A stretch of 64,000 nucleotides of DNA, taken from the NCBI RefSeq assembly GCF_001685355.1, contig NZ_CP016438.1, positions 7,006,001-7,070,000 on the forward strand, read 5' to 3'. The first letter of the stretch is position 1; each line of letters starts with the position of its first letter. The notes under the pieces were generated by a model. It made no database searches, was not told the origin of the DNA, and saw only the letters and a list, made by a program, of their open reading frames with translations. The DNA comes from Streptomyces lincolnensis (lineage in GTDB: Bacteria; Actinomycetota; Actinomycetes; Streptomycetales; Streptomycetaceae). Shown piece by piece: positions 26,542 to 36,025 of the stretch. A program made the position numbers and the translations under genes.

Positions 26542-28293
26542 GTGAAGACGAGAAGGGTGACCGCCGCTGTGGCGTCGGTCCTGGCACTCTCGCTGGGTGC
26601 TGCCGCATGTGGCGGCGGGGACAACAACAACGACGACAACGGAGGCAACGGCGCGAAGGACGCGGCGCTCACCTCTGTCGTCAACGCGTCGAGCAAGAAG
26701 GGAGGAACGCTCAGCCTGGAACACTCCGACGTGCCGGACTCGCTGGACGGTGGCAACACCTACTACGGCTGGGTGCAGAACTTCTCCCGTCTCTACGGGC
26801 GCACGCTCACCTCCTTCAAGCCGGCCGCCGGCAAGGAAGGCCTGGAGATCGTCCCGGACCTCGCGGAGTCCCTGGGCAAGCCCAGCGCCGACGCCAAGTC
26901 ATGGACGTACAAGCTGCGCAAGGGCGTCAAGTTCCAGGACGGCACGCCGATCACGTCCAAGGACGTCAAGTACGCCATCGAGCGCTCCAACTTCGCGCCC
27001 GAGGCCCTCTCCAACGGGCCGACGTACTTCAAGGCGTACCTGGTGGGCGGCGACAAGTACCAGGGTCCCTACAAGGACAAGTCGGCCGAGGGTCTGAAGT
27101 CCATCGAGACGCCGGACGACCAGACGATCATCTTCAAGCTGAAGCAGCCGTTCGCGGACTTCGACTACCTGGCGACGTTCTCGCAGACGGCTCCGGTGCC
27201 GAAGGCCAAGGACACCGGCGCGAAGTACGTGCAGAACATCGTGTCCTCCGGCCCGTACCAGTTCCAGTCCTACGAGGAGGGTCGCGGCGCCACCCTGGTG
27301 CGCAACCCGCAGTGGGACCAGAAGACGGACTCGATCCGCAAGGCACTGCCGGACAAGGTCACGATCAAGTTCAAGGTCAACCCGGTCACGGTCGACAACG
27401 ACCTGCTGTCCGACAAGATCACGGTCGACGCGGCCGGCACGGGTGTGCAGCCGCAGACCCAGCCCAAGGTGCTGGCCGGCCCCAACGCCAAGCAGACGGA
27501 CAACTCGTACGCCGGCGCGACGCAGTACATCGCGCTGAACGTCAACGTGAAGCCGTTCGACAACGTGCACTGCCGCAAGGCCGTGCAGTGGGGTCTGAAC
27601 AAGCAGTCCATCATCGACGCGATGGGCGGCTCGCCCAAGGGTGACGTGGCGACCACGCTGCTGCCGCCGTCCGTCAACGGCTACACCAAGTTCGACACGT
27701 ACCCGAGCGAGGGTCACAAGGGCGACGCGGCCAAGGCCAAGGAAGAGCTGAAGGCGTGCGGCAAGCCGAACGGCTTCTCCACGATCCTGACCGCCCGTTC
27801 CGACCGTCCCGCCGAGATCGCCGCCGCGACCGCCATCCAGGCGTCGCTGAAGAGCATCGGCATCAACATCGAGATCAAGCAGTTCCCCTCCGGCAAGTAC
27901 TTCTCCAACTTCGCCGGTGTCCCGAGCTACGTCCACCAGAACAAGCTCGGCATGCTCTCGATGGCCTGGGGCGCCGACTGGCCGACCGGCTACGGCTTCC
28001 TCGACCAGATCATCAACGGTGCCGCCATCAAGCCCTCCGGCGGCAACAACCTGATGGAACTGAACGACCCGAAGATCAACAAGGCCCTGACGGACGCGAT
28101 CGCCAACACCGACGACGCGGCCCGCACCAAGGCCTGGGGCGACATCGACAAGATGGTGCTGGACAACGCCTCCGTCGTCCCGCTCGTCTACCGCAAGAAC
28201 CTGCTGCTCAGGCCGAAGTCGGCGACCAACGTCACGGTCACGCAGGCGTACCTCGGCATGTACGACTACCTGCTGATGAGCTCCTCCAAATAA
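26542..28293 (+). CDS. oppA: Oligopeptide-binding lipoprotein (OppA type)
   Basis: A 583-residue extracytoplasmic solute-binding protein of family 5. The signal peptide ends in a lipobox LGAAAC with Cys23, so it is anchored to the outer face of the membrane. A Gly/Asn/Asp-rich linker follows. YTYKLRKGVKFQDG-like text near residue 120 (WTYKLRKGVKFQDGTPI) is the family signature. It captures peptides and delivers them to OppB/OppC. A strong hairpin directly downstream (28333-28373) probably keeps its message more abundant than the distal genes. Confidence 0.95.
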   Translation: MKTRRVTAAVASVLALSLGAAACGGGDNNNDDNGGNGAKDAALTSVVNASSKKGGTLSLEHSDVPDSLDGGNTYYGWVQNFSRLYGRTLTSFKPAAGKEGLEIVPDLAESLGKPSADAKSWTYKLRKGVKFQDGTPITSKDVKYAIERSNFAPEALSNGPTYFKAYLVGGDKYQGPYKDKSAEGLKSIETPDDQTIIFKLKQPFADFDYLATFSQTAPVPKAKDTGAKYVQNIVSSGPYQFQSYEEGRGATLVRNPQWDQKTDSIRKALPDKVTIKFKVNPVTVDNDLLSDKITVDAAGTGVQPQTQPKVLAGPNAKQTDNSYAGATQYIALNVNVKPFDNVHCRKAVQWGLNKQSIIDAMGGSPKGDVATTLLPPSVNGYTKFDTYPSEGHKGDAAKAKEELKACGKPNGFSTILTARSDRPAEIAAATAIQASLKSIGINIEIKQFPSGKYFSNFAGVPSYVHQNKLGMLSMAWGADWPTGYGFLDQIINGAAIKPSGGNNLMELNDPKINKALTDAIANTDDAARTKAWGDIDKMVLDNASVVPLVYRKNLLLRPKSATNVTVTQAYLGMYDYLLMSSSK

Positions 28294-28332
28294 CACCGGC
28301 AGGCCTTATTCCCTGAAAGGCAGGTGAAGGCA

Positions 28333-28373
28333 CCGGGTGGCCGGGGCGGACACTCTCCGCCCCGGCCACCCGG
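28333..28373 (+). terminator. Strong intra-operon hairpin between oppA and oppB
   Basis: Two perfectly complementary 18-nt arms, 28333-28350 and 28356-28373, are separated by a five-base loop (CACTC). No T-run follows. Such hairpins after binding-protein genes usually act as partial terminators or as 3' stabilisers giving excess binding protein. It ends 12 bases before the oppB start and may also influence oppB translation. Confidence 0.85.
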
Positions 28374-28385
28374 AGCCGTACAGCT

Positions 28386-29396
28386 GTGGCTGCGTACATC
28401 CTCCGACGCGTCATGGGCGCGGTGCTGTTGCTGCTGGTGGTCAGCGCAGTCACCTTCTCGATCTTCTTCCTGGTCCCCAAGCTGGGCGGCCAGACGGCCG
28501 ACCAGCTGGCAACGCAGTACGTCGGCAAGGACGCCAACCCGGAGTCCGTGGCCGCCATCAAGAAGAACCTGGGCCTCGACCAGCCCATCGCGATCCAGTA
28601 CTGGGACTACGTCAAGGGCCTCGTGGTCGGCGCCGACTACAAGTTCGGCCCCGACGCCACCCGTTGCGAAGCCCCCTGCTTCGGGTACTCCTTCAAGAGC
28701 CATATCGAGGTGTGGCCCCAGCTCCAGGAGCGGATCCCGGTCTCCTTCTCGCTGGCCATCGGTGCCGCGGCGATCTGGCTGATCTTCGGTGTCACCACCG
28801 GTGTGATCTCCGCCCTGCGCAAGGGCAAGCCGGTCGACCGCATCGCGATGTTCATCGCCCTGGCCGGCGTCTCGCTCCCGATCTTCTTCACCGGCCAGGT
28901 CCTCAGCGCCCTGTTCGTGTACGAGGTCCCCATCTGGGAGAGCATCGACTACGTCCCGTTCACCCAGAACCCGGCCGAATGGGCCTGGCATCTGCTGCTG
29001 CCCTGGATCAGCCTCGCCTTCCTCTTCTCCGCGCTGTACGCAAGGCTCACCCGGGCAGGCATGCTGGAGACGATGGGCGAGGACTACATCAGGACGGCCC
29101 GGGCCAAGGGACTCAGGGAGACCACGGTCGTGGCCAAGCACGGCCTGCGGGCCGCGCTGACCCCGATCGTCACCATCTTCGGCATGGACTTCGGCACCCT
29201 CGTCGGTTCCGCGGTGCTCACCGAGACCGTGTTCTCGTTGCAGGGCATCGGCGCCTACGCCGTGCAGTCCATCAAGGACAACGACCTGCCCATCGTCATG
29301 GGCGTGACCCTGGTCGCCGCCTTCTTCATCGTCTTCTGCAATCTCATCGTCGACCTGGTGTACGCAGCCATCGACCCCCGGGTGAGGTACTCGTGA
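28386..29396 (+). CDS. oppB: Oligopeptide ABC transporter permease (OppB type)
   Basis: A 336-residue permease starting at GTG (MAAYILRRVMGAVLLLL). It has the OppB hallmark N-terminal helix, a large periplasmic loop (about 40-120) and the EAA loop ARAKGLRETTVVAKHGLRAA near 235-255. It contains a Cys pair in the loop (RCEAPCF), possibly a disulfide. It forms the translocation pore with OppC. The TGA overlaps the GTG of oppD. Confidence 0.94.
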   Translation: MAAYILRRVMGAVLLLLVVSAVTFSIFFLVPKLGGQTADQLATQYVGKDANPESVAAIKKNLGLDQPIAIQYWDYVKGLVVGADYKFGPDATRCEAPCFGYSFKSHIEVWPQLQERIPVSFSLAIGAAAIWLIFGVTTGVISALRKGKPVDRIAMFIALAGVSLPIFFTGQVLSALFVYEVPIWESIDYVPFTQNPAEWAWHLLLPWISLAFLFSALYARLTRAGMLETMGEDYIRTARAKGLRETTVVAKHGLRAALTPIVTIFGMDFGTLVGSAVLTETVFSLQGIGAYAVQSIKDNDLPIVMGVTLVAAFFIVFCNLIVDLVYAAIDPRVRYS

Positions 29397-30475
29397 GCAA
29401 GCCCGTCAAAGCCGCGCTCGGCGAACCGGCCGGCGTCGCCCCGTCCGACGCGGACGACGCGTTCCTGTCCGTACGCGATCTGCGCATCCACTTCCAGACG
29501 GACGACGGCCTGGTCAAGTCCGTGGACGGCGTCAGTTTCGACGTACGGCGGGGCAAGACCCTCGGCATCGTCGGCGAGTCGGGTTCCGGCAAGTCCGTGA
29601 CCTCGCTCGGCGTCATGGGCCTGCACCGCTCGGCCAACGCCAAGGTCTCCGGTGAGGTGTGGCTGGACGGCCAGGAGCTGATCGCCGCGAACCCCGACGA
29701 GGTACGACGGCTGCGCGGCCGCAAGATGGCGATGATCTTCCAGGACCCGCTGTCGGCCATGCACCCGTACTACTCGGTCGGCCAGCAGATCGTCGAGGCG
29801 TACCGCGTCCACCACGACGTCAGCAAGAAGGTGGCCAAGCAGCGCGCCGTCGAGATGCTGGACCGGGTCGGCATCCCGGAGCCCAACAAGCGGGTGGACG
29901 GCTATCCGCACGAGTTCTCCGGCGGTATGCGCCAGCGCGCGATGATCGCCATGGCGCTGGTGAACAACCCCGAACTGCTCATCGCGGACGAGCCGACCAC
30001 CGCCCTGGACGTCACCGTGCAGGCGCAGATCCTCGACCTGATCCGGGACCTCCAGAAGGAGTTCGGGTCCGCGGTCATCATGATCACCCATGACCTGGGC
30101 GTCGTCGCCGAGATGGCCGACGACCTGCTGGTCATGTACGGCGGACGCTGTGTGGAGCGCGGCCCGGCCGAGTCGGTGTTCTCCGAGCCCCGCCACCCCT
30201 ACACCTGGGGCCTGCTCGGCTCGATGCCGCGACTGGACCGGGAGGAGACCGACCGGCTCATCCCGATCAAGGGATCCCCGCCCTCGCTGATCAACCTCCC
30301 CGAGGGCTGCTCCTTCAACCCGCGCTGTCCGTACGCCGACATCCCCAAGGACAACGTCACCCGCACGGTCCGTCCCGAGCTCACCGAGGTCGGCGGCCGG
30401 CACTGGGCCGCCTGCCACATGACGCAGGAGCAGCGGGAGCGGATCTGGACCGAAGAGATTGCGCCGAAGCTGTGA
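29393..30475 (+). CDS. oppD: Oligopeptide ABC transporter ATPase (OppD type)
   Basis: A 360-residue ATPase starting at a GTG that overlaps the oppB stop. Walker A is GESGSGKS near residue 64, the signature is FSGGMRQRA near 177, Walker B is [12 protein letters not shown] near 197, and the switch His is in ITHDLG. The C-terminal oligopeptide-transporter extension carries the Cys cluster seen in the OppD/DppD group ([10 protein letters not shown]...WAACH), which can bind an iron-sulfur cluster. It powers peptide uptake together with OppF. Confidence 0.95.
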   Translation: MSKPVKAALGEPAGVAPSDADDAFLSVRDLRIHFQTDDGLVKSVDGVSFDVRRGKTLGIVGESGSGKSVTSLGVMGLHRSANAKVSGEVWLDGQELIAANPDEVRRLRGRKMAMIFQDPLSAMHPYYSVGQQIVEAYRVHHDVSKKVAKQRAVEMLDRVGIPEPNKRVDGYPHEFSGGMRQRAMIAMALVNNPELLIADEPTTALDVTVQAQILDLIRDLQKEFGSAVIMITHDLGVVAEMADDLLVMYGGRCVERGPAESVFSEPRHPYTWGLLGSMPRLDREETDRLIPIKGSPPSLINLPEGCSFNPRCPYADIPKDNVTRTVRPELTEVGGRHWAACHMTQEQRERIWTEEIAPKL

Positions 30476-31683
30476 GCGAGAACCCGAAGGACGCGGCAGT
30501 GACCACCCCTGCGCAGAGTGCCGGTACTCAGCTCACCAAGGACGCCGGACCCGGTGAGGTCCTGCTGAAGGTGACCGGGCTCCAGAAACACTTCCCGATC
30601 CGAAAAGGCCTGCTCCAGCGGCAGGTCGGCGCGGTCCGTGCCGTCGACGGCATCGACTTCGAGGTCAGGGCGGGCGAAACCCTCGGTGTCGTGGGCGAGT
30701 CCGGCTGCGGCAAGTCGACGATGGGCCGGCTGATCACCCGGCTGCTGGAGCCGACCGCGGGCACGGTCGAGTTCCAGGGCAAGGACATCACGCACCTCGA
30801 CGCGGGCGGGATGCGCCCGATGCGCCGCGATGTGCAGATGATCTTCCAGGACCCGTACTCCTCGCTGAACCCCCGCCACACCGTCGGCACCATCGTCGGT
30901 GCCCCCTTCAGGCTCCAGGGCGTCCAGCCCGAGGGCGGCGTCAAGAAGGAGGTGCAGCGGATCCTGTCGGTGGTCGGCCTCAACCCCGAGCACTACAACC
31001 GCTATCCGCACGAGTTCTCCGGCGGTCAGCGCCAGCGCATCGGCATCGCCCGCGCGCTCGCGCTCAACCCCAAGCTGGTGGTGGCGGACGAGCCGGTCTC
31101 CGCGCTGGACGTGTCGATCCAGGCGCAGGTGGTGAACCTGCTGGACGACCTCCAGCAGGAACTCGGCCTGACCTACGTGATCATCGCGCACGACCTCTCG
31201 GTCGTCCGGCACGTCTCGGACCGGATCGCGGTGATGTACCTCGGCAAGATCGTCGAGCTGGCCGACCGCGAGTCGCTGTACAAGGCGCCGATGCACCCGT
31301 ACACCAAGGCGCTGATGTCGGCCGTGCCGATCCCGGACCCCAAGCGCCGGGGCGTCAAGAGCGACCGCATCCTGCTCAAGGGCGACGTGCCCTCGCCGAT
31401 CTCCCCGCCGAGCGGCTGCCGGTTCCACACCCGGTGCTGGAAGGCGACGGAGATCTGCAAGACCACCGAGCCGCAGCTCGTGGAGCTGAAGCCCGGACAG
31501 CGGGTCGCCTGCCACCACCCGGAGAACTTCGAGGACCAGGCCCCGCAGGAGACGGTCCTGCTCTCCGCCGCCAAGGAGGCGGCGGAGCTGGTGCCGGAAG
31601 CCGTGCTGGAGGAGTCGGCGGAGACGTCGGCGGCGGTCGCGGCCGAGGTTGCCGAAGCTCCCCAGGACACCGACGACAAGTAA
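30472..31683 (+). CDS. oppF: Oligopeptide ABC transporter ATPase (OppF type)
   Basis: A 403-residue ATPase starting at GTG 30472, overlapping the oppD stop. Walker A is GESGCGKS, the signature is [15 protein letters not shown], Walker B is [12 protein letters not shown], and the H-loop is IAHDLS. The C-terminal domain again has the Cys-containing GCRFHTRCW...RVACHHP block. An acidic, Ala/Glu-rich tail of about 45 residues extends beyond the family core. A terminator begins eight bases after the stop. Confidence 0.95.
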   Translation: MSENPKDAAVTTPAQSAGTQLTKDAGPGEVLLKVTGLQKHFPIRKGLLQRQVGAVRAVDGIDFEVRAGETLGVVGESGCGKSTMGRLITRLLEPTAGTVEFQGKDITHLDAGGMRPMRRDVQMIFQDPYSSLNPRHTVGTIVGAPFRLQGVQPEGGVKKEVQRILSVVGLNPEHYNRYPHEFSGGQRQRIGIARALALNPKLVVADEPVSALDVSIQAQVVNLLDDLQQELGLTYVIIAHDLSVVRHVSDRIAVMYLGKIVELADRESLYKAPMHPYTKALMSAVPIPDPKRRGVKSDRILLKGDVPSPISPPSGCRFHTRCWKATEICKTTEPQLVELKPGQRVACHHPENFEDQAPQETVLLSAAKEAAELVPEAVLEESAETSAAVAAEVAEAPQDTDDK

Positions 31684-31690
31684 GTGAACC

Positions 31691-31725
31691 TGAGCCCCTG
31701 CCTTGCAATGTAAGGCAGGGGCTCA
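31691..31725 (+). terminator. Terminator of the opp operon
   Basis: A perfect 14-bp stem (TGAGCCCCTGCCTT and its complement) with a seven-base loop (GCAATGT). It has no T-run, as usual in high-G+C genomes. It sits directly in front of the next gene, whose earliest possible GTG starts at the base after the stem. Confidence 0.88.
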
Positions 31726-32403
31726 GTGCTGGGTGAGAATGTCAGGGTGTTCCAGCAACTGTTCAGCCCCTCCGTCCAGCACACGCTCGACCTCGTCGGC
31801 ATCTTCGTCTTCGCCATCTCCGGCGCGCTGCTGGCCGTCCGCAAGAACTTCGACGTCTTCGGCATCGCCGTCCTCGCCGAGGTCACCGCGCTGGGCGGAG
31901 GCCTGTTCCGGGACCTGGTCATCGGGGCCGTGCCGCCGGCCGCCTTCACCGACCTCGGCTACTTCGTCACCCCGCTGCTCGCCGCCCTCCTGGTCGTCTT
32001 CCTGCACCCGCAGGTCGAACGCATCCAGGCCGGCGTGAACGTCTTCGACGCGGCCGGCCTCGGCCTGTTCTGCGTCGCCGGGACGACGAAGGCGTACGAG
32101 TACGGCCTCGGCCTGACCCAGTCGGTGACGCTCGGCCTCGCCACCGCCGTCGGCGGAGGTGTGCTGCGGGACGTGCTGGCCAACGAGGTGCCCTCACTGC
32201 TGCGCTGGGACCGCGACCTGTACGCGGTCCCGGCGATCGTCGGCGCCACCATGGTCGCCCTGTGCATCCGCTACGACGCCCTCACCCCGCTGACCAGCGC
32301 GTTCGCGGCGCTCACCGCCTTCGTGCTGCGGTTGCTCGCGATGCGGTTCCACTGGCGAGCTCCGCGGGCGTGGAACCGGCGTTCGACCGTGCGTGAGGAG
32401 TAG
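31726..32403 (+). CDS. TRIC-like membrane channel (former UPF0126, YicG-like)
   Basis: A membrane protein of 225 residues, or 218 if the second in-frame GTG at 31747 is used (MFQQLFSPSVQHTLDLVG). That second start would free the 5' end from the terminator. It has about seven membrane helices with the internal repeat typical of prokaryotic trimeric cation channels: GGGLFRDLVIG in the first half and GGGVLRDVLANEVP in the second. The family conducts monovalent cations. Its 3' end overlaps the convergent esterase gene by 92 bases. Confidence 0.85.
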   Translation: MLGENVRVFQQLFSPSVQHTLDLVGIFVFAISGALLAVRKNFDVFGIAVLAEVTALGGGLFRDLVIGAVPPAAFTDLGYFVTPLLAALLVVFLHPQVERIQAGVNVFDAAGLGLFCVAGTTKAYEYGLGLTQSVTLGLATAVGGGVLRDVLANEVPSLLRWDRDLYAVPAIVGATMVALCIRYDALTPLTSAFAALTAFVLRLLAMRFHWRAPRAWNRRSTVREE

Positions 32404-33541
32404 CGCCGGCCCGTCCGTGCAGCAGCCCCATCTCCTCGGTCAGCCACTGGAACGCCGGGACGACCTGCGGCCGCCACAGGGCCATGTTGTGGCCGCCCGC
32501 GCTCTTCGGGATGAAGACGACGTGCACGGTCGTCGGAGCCTTCGCGATCTGCCCGAGGGCCGCGCCCGCCTCGTAGCCGTCGCCCGGCTGACCGGACTGG
32601 TAGAGCGCGATCGCGGGCGGGGTGCGGGCCTCGCGCAGCAGCACGTAGGGGTTGTTGGCGCGGCGCAGGGCGGGGGTCTCGGAGGCCAGTGAGTTGCGCT
32701 CGCCGATCGGGTCGTTGTAGCCGGACATGCTGACCGCGGCCCGGTAGCGGTCGGGGTGGGCGACGGCCAGCTTCGTCGCGCAGTGCCCGCCCGCCGAGTA
32801 GCCGGCCGCCGCCCAGCCGGTCGGCGCGGGCTGGGCGCGGAAGTTGTCCATGACCATCTTCGGCACGTCGACGCTGAGCCAGGTGTCGGCGTTCACCGTG
32901 CCCGTGATGTTGGCGCAGCCGGTGTCCACCCCGGCCAGCAGGTTCATGCGCGGGGCGACCAGGATGAACGGCGCCACCCGGCCCTCGCGCATCAGCGGCC
33001 GCAGCTGCTTCACCGCGTGCAGCGACCCGAACCAGGCCTTGGCCGAGCCGGGGTAGCCCGACAGCAGCTCCACCACCGGGAATCTGTAGTGCCGGTAGGC
33101 GGGCTCGTGGTACTGCGGCGGCAGCCAGACGTAGACCTCGGCGTTCACGCCCGAGACCCGGCCCTTGAGCTGGGTGATCCGTACCCCGTCGGACGCGGGC
33201 ATCCCGGGCCCCCGGGCCTCGGTGAACGTCTGCCGGACCTTGGGCAGCCGCTCCAGCGCTATCCCGCCGGTGCCGTCGGCGCCCAGGTTGGCGGCGTGCT
33301 GCACATGGTCGCCCGTGCCGAGCAGGTCGGCCCAGTTGTCGTAGAGGTTGTTCTGGTTGTTGACCAGGACGAAGACCAACGCGACGGCCGTGCCCTGGGC
33401 GAACAGCAGCATCAGCCCACGGCCGGCGGCCCGCACGATCCTGGGGCCCCGCAGGCGTGACCACAGCGCGAAGGGCAGGACCACGGCGACGAGCACCAGC
33501 ACGATCAGGGTGTAGAGGAACGAACTCCCGGTGAGGCTCAT
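32312..33541 (-). CDS. Membrane-anchored alpha/beta-hydrolase esterase
   Basis: A 409-residue protein. I chose ATG 33541 (MSLTGSSFLYTLIVLVL) because it places the first membrane helix at the N-terminus. Two helices (about 5-28 and 42-62) precede an extracytoplasmic hydrolase domain with the nucleophile elbow AGYSAGGHCA near residue 255 and a late SAGGHNMALW carrying the likely catalytic His. The fold resembles the putative esterase/antigen-85-like group. The last 30 codons overlap the convergent channel gene, which is unusual and makes the C-terminus or one stop assignment worth checking. The substrate is unknown. Confidence 0.82.
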   Translation of the reverse strand: MSLTGSSFLYTLIVLVLVAVVLPFALWSRLRGPRIVRAAGRGLMLLFAQGTAVALVFVLVNNQNNLYDNWADLLGTGDHVQHAANLGADGTGGIALERLPKVRQTFTEARGPGMPASDGVRITQLKGRVSGVNAEVYVWLPPQYHEPAYRHYRFPVVELLSGYPGSAKAWFGSLHAVKQLRPLMREGRVAPFILVAPRMNLLAGVDTGCANITGTVNADTWLSVDVPKMVMDNFRAQPAPTGWAAAGYSAGGHCATKLAVAHPDRYRAAVSMSGYNDPIGERNSLASETPALRRANNPYVLLREARTPPAIALYQSGQPGDGYEAGAALGQIAKAPTTVHVVFIPKSAGGHNMALWRPQVVPAFQWLTEEMGLLHGRAGATPHARSNAGSTPAELASGTASRATAARRR

Positions 33542-33677
33542 GCCCCTACAGAGGGATACCGGGGGCTCCAGGTTGACGGGAGGATGCGGACACTTACCGA
33601 GAAATTTCCCGTTCCTCACCCAGACGGCGAGTGGAGGAAAGCTACCGCTTAGTAACAGGATGATGTACCGTTCACCC

Positions 33678-34529
33678 ATGCCAGAAGCAGCTACCGTGCG
33701 CGCCACCATCGGCGACAGTGAGTTCGACCGGGACACCGCGGTCGTCCGCCGGGCCCCCGGGGTCTACGACATCGACCTCTCCGCGGGCTGGACCATCATC
33801 AGCGCCGTCAACGGCGGCTATCTGCTGGCCGTACTCGGCCGCGCCCTCGCCGACGCCCTGCCGCACGCCGACCCGTTCACGATCTCGGCGCACTACCTCA
33901 CGGCCTCCCACCCCGGCCCCGCGGTCGTCCGCACCGACGTCGTCCGCACCGGCCGCACCCTCTCCACCGGCCAGGCCTCCCTCTTCCAGTACGACGACCA
34001 GGGCCGCGAGATCGAACGGATCCGCGTCCTCGCCTCCTACGGCGACCTGGACTCGCTGCCGGACGACGTCCGCACGACGGCGAAGCCGCCCGCGATGCCG
34101 CCCATGGACCAGTGCTTCGGCCCTGAGGACGGCCCCGCCCCGGTCGACGGCAGCTCCGCCATCACCGACCGCCTGATGCTCAAGCTCGACCCCTCCACCC
34201 TGGGCTGGGCCCTCGGCGCCCCCTCCGGCAAGGGCGAGATGCGCTCCTGGTTCGGCCTCGCCGACGGCCGCGACGCCGACCCCTTCTCGCTGCTCCTCGC
34301 GGTCGACGCGCTTCCGCCGACCGCCTTCGAGCTCGGCCTGAAGGGCTGGGTGCCCACGATCGAACTCACCGTCCACGTCCGCTGCCGCCCCGCCCCGGGC
34401 CCGCTCCGCGTCTCCATCACCACGCGCAACCTCGCCGGCGGCTTCCTGGAGGAGGACGCGGAGGTGTGGGACACGGAGGACCGTTTGGTGGCCCAGTCGA
34501 GGCAGCTGGCACGCGTGAGACTGGGCTGA
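33678..34529 (+). CDS. Acyl-CoA thioesterase-like (double hot-dog) protein
   Basis: A 283-residue protein from ATG 33678 (MPEAATVRATIGDSEF). Alternative ATGs at 33660 and 33663 would add five or six residues. None has a clear ribosome site, so the message may be leaderless. The first hot-dog has AGWTIISAVNGGYLLAVLGRAL and the second has GLADGRDADPFSLLLAVDALPPTAFELG, matching the TesB-like thioesterase pattern with a central helix in each half. It probably hydrolyses acyl-CoA or acyl-carrier thioesters in fatty-acid metabolism. It is divergent from the esterase gene. Confidence 0.8.
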   Translation: MPEAATVRATIGDSEFDRDTAVVRRAPGVYDIDLSAGWTIISAVNGGYLLAVLGRALADALPHADPFTISAHYLTASHPGPAVVRTDVVRTGRTLSTGQASLFQYDDQGREIERIRVLASYGDLDSLPDDVRTTAKPPAMPPMDQCFGPEDGPAPVDGSSAITDRLMLKLDPSTLGWALGAPSGKGEMRSWFGLADGRDADPFSLLLAVDALPPTAFELGLKGWVPTIELTVHVRCRPAPGPLRVSITTRNLAGGFLEEDAEVWDTEDRLVAQSRQLARVRLG

Positions 34530-34569
34530 GAAGAGCCCCCTCGGGGGCGCACCCCTCTAGCGTGACCCC

Positions 34570-35529
34570 GTGAAGTCCGACCGCCTCCTGTCGATCCTGC
34601 TGCTTCTACAGACCCGCGGCAGAATCACCGCCCCTGAACTGGCCGAGCGGCTGGAGGTCTCGGTACGCACCATTTACCGCGACATCGAGGCCCTCTCGAC
34701 AGCCGGCGTCCCCGTCTACGCCGAGCGCGGGCGGTACGGGGGAATCGAACTGCTCGCCGGCTTCCGTACGGACGTCACCGGTCTCACCGCCGACGAGTCC
34801 CGCGCCCTGTTCATCCTGGCCGCCCAGGGCGCACACACGGCCCTCGGCCTGGACGCGGCCCTCGGCTCGGCCCTGCGCAAGGTGATGGCCGCGCTCCCGG
34901 CCCCGCACCGCCCGGCCGCCGAGGTGACGTCGCGCCGCATCCTGGTCGACGCCACGCGGTGGAAGGGCGGGCCCGGGAAGACGGTGGACCTGGACGTCCT
35001 CCAGGACGCCGTCTTCGCCGACCGGCGCCTCAGGCTCCGCTACCGGCACAGCGGCGAACCGGAGACGAGGACGTACACCGTCGACCCCTACGGCCTCGTC
35101 GCCAAGGCCGGTGTCTGGTACCTGGTCGCCGACCGGCGGGCGAGACCGCGGCTCTTCCGCGCCGACCGGATCCGGTCGGCCACCCTCCTCACGGACCCGG
35201 TGAAACGCCGCCCCGGCGTCGAACTCGCCGACGCCTGGGAAGTACTGCGCCGCCAGGTCGAGGAACGCCCCGGCGGACTCGACGTCACCGTCCGCGTCCG
35301 CCGCGACCGCCTCGACATGTTCCTGCGCATGAACGCCGCGTACCTCACCGAACTCCCCGAGGACGACGGCACCGACGCGTGGGTGACCGCGCGACTGTCG
35401 TACGGCTTCCTCCGCGAGACCCGCCAACTGCTCGCCTTCTCCGACCGCGTGGAGGTGATCGCGCCCCAGGAGGTGCGCGCGGAACTGGCCCGGGCGGCCG
35501 CCTCCGTCACGGAGCTGTACGGCTTTTAG
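34570..35529 (+). CDS. WYL-domain transcriptional regulator, HTH_11 type
   Basis: A 319-residue regulator starting at GTG 34570. The N-terminal winged helix (LLLQTRGRITAPELAERLEVSVRTIYRDIEAL) is the DeoR/HTH_11 type. The central WYL domain includes YTVDPYGLVAKAGVWYLVADR, which is thought to bind a ligand, possibly nucleic acid. A C-terminal extension follows. It lies 40 bases after the thioesterase-like gene and may be co-transcribed. The target genes are unknown. Confidence 0.9.
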   Translation: MKSDRLLSILLLLQTRGRITAPELAERLEVSVRTIYRDIEALSTAGVPVYAERGRYGGIELLAGFRTDVTGLTADESRALFILAAQGAHTALGLDAALGSALRKVMAALPAPHRPAAEVTSRRILVDATRWKGGPGKTVDLDVLQDAVFADRRLRLRYRHSGEPETRTYTVDPYGLVAKAGVWYLVADRRARPRLFRADRIRSATLLTDPVKRRPGVELADAWEVLRRQVEERPGGLDVTVRVRRDRLDMFLRMNAAYLTELPEDDGTDAWVTARLSYGFLRETRQLLAFSDRVEVIAPQEVRAELARAAASVTELYGF

Positions 35530-35644
35530 GCGCGCTTTGCCGTGCGCACAGGTGAGGAACAGGCCGGTCCCGAAGAAGCCCTAAGGGGCGTTGGTTGAGT
35601 GCACGGCCTCAGGTTCTTTCTCATCCATCTTGGAGTTGTTCCTC

Positions 35645-36001
35645 ATGAAGCGTGTGCGTCTCGTCCCCGCGGTGGTCCTGCTGGCGCTCTCACCCCTCGC
35701 CCTGGCGGCCTGCGGCTCGGGTGACTCCTCGTCGTCCCCGAACGGCGGCGGCTCCGGTCAGCAGCAGACCTGTCAGCAGCCGTCCGGGGCGCCGTCGGGC
35801 GCTCCCACCGGCAACGCGAGTGCCAAGCCGTCGGGTGCTCCCTCGGGCGCTCCGTCCGGTGCTCCTTCGGGCGCGCCGAGTGGTGCCCCCAGCGGGGGCC
35901 AGGGTGGTGGCCAGGGCGGCGGTCCCGGTGGCGGCTGTGGCGGTGCGGGCGGCGGCGCGGCCCCGAGTGGTGCCCCCGCCCCGCAGGCGACCAAGGGCTG
36001 A
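35645..36001 (+). CDS. Small lipoprotein with Ser-Gly-Ala-Pro repeats
   Basis: A 118-residue exported protein. The signal peptide ends in a lipobox LAAC with Cys23. After it comes a low-complexity body: a Ser/Asn/Gly stretch, then about seven Ser-Gly-Ala-Pro units, then a Gly-rich segment with one further Cys pair. There is no recognisable domain. It probably forms an extended, unstructured wall-associated tether. The repeats are encoded by slightly different codons, so they are older than a simple slippage event. Function is unknown. Confidence 0.8.
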   Translation: MKRVRLVPAVVLLALSPLALAACGSGDSSSSPNGGGSGQQQTCQQPSGAPSGAPTGNASAKPSGAPSGAPSGAPSGAPSGAPSGGQGGGQGGGPGGGCGGAGGGAAPSGAPAPQATKG

Positions 36002-36025
36002 CCCCTTCAGCCCAGTTCGTCCAGT

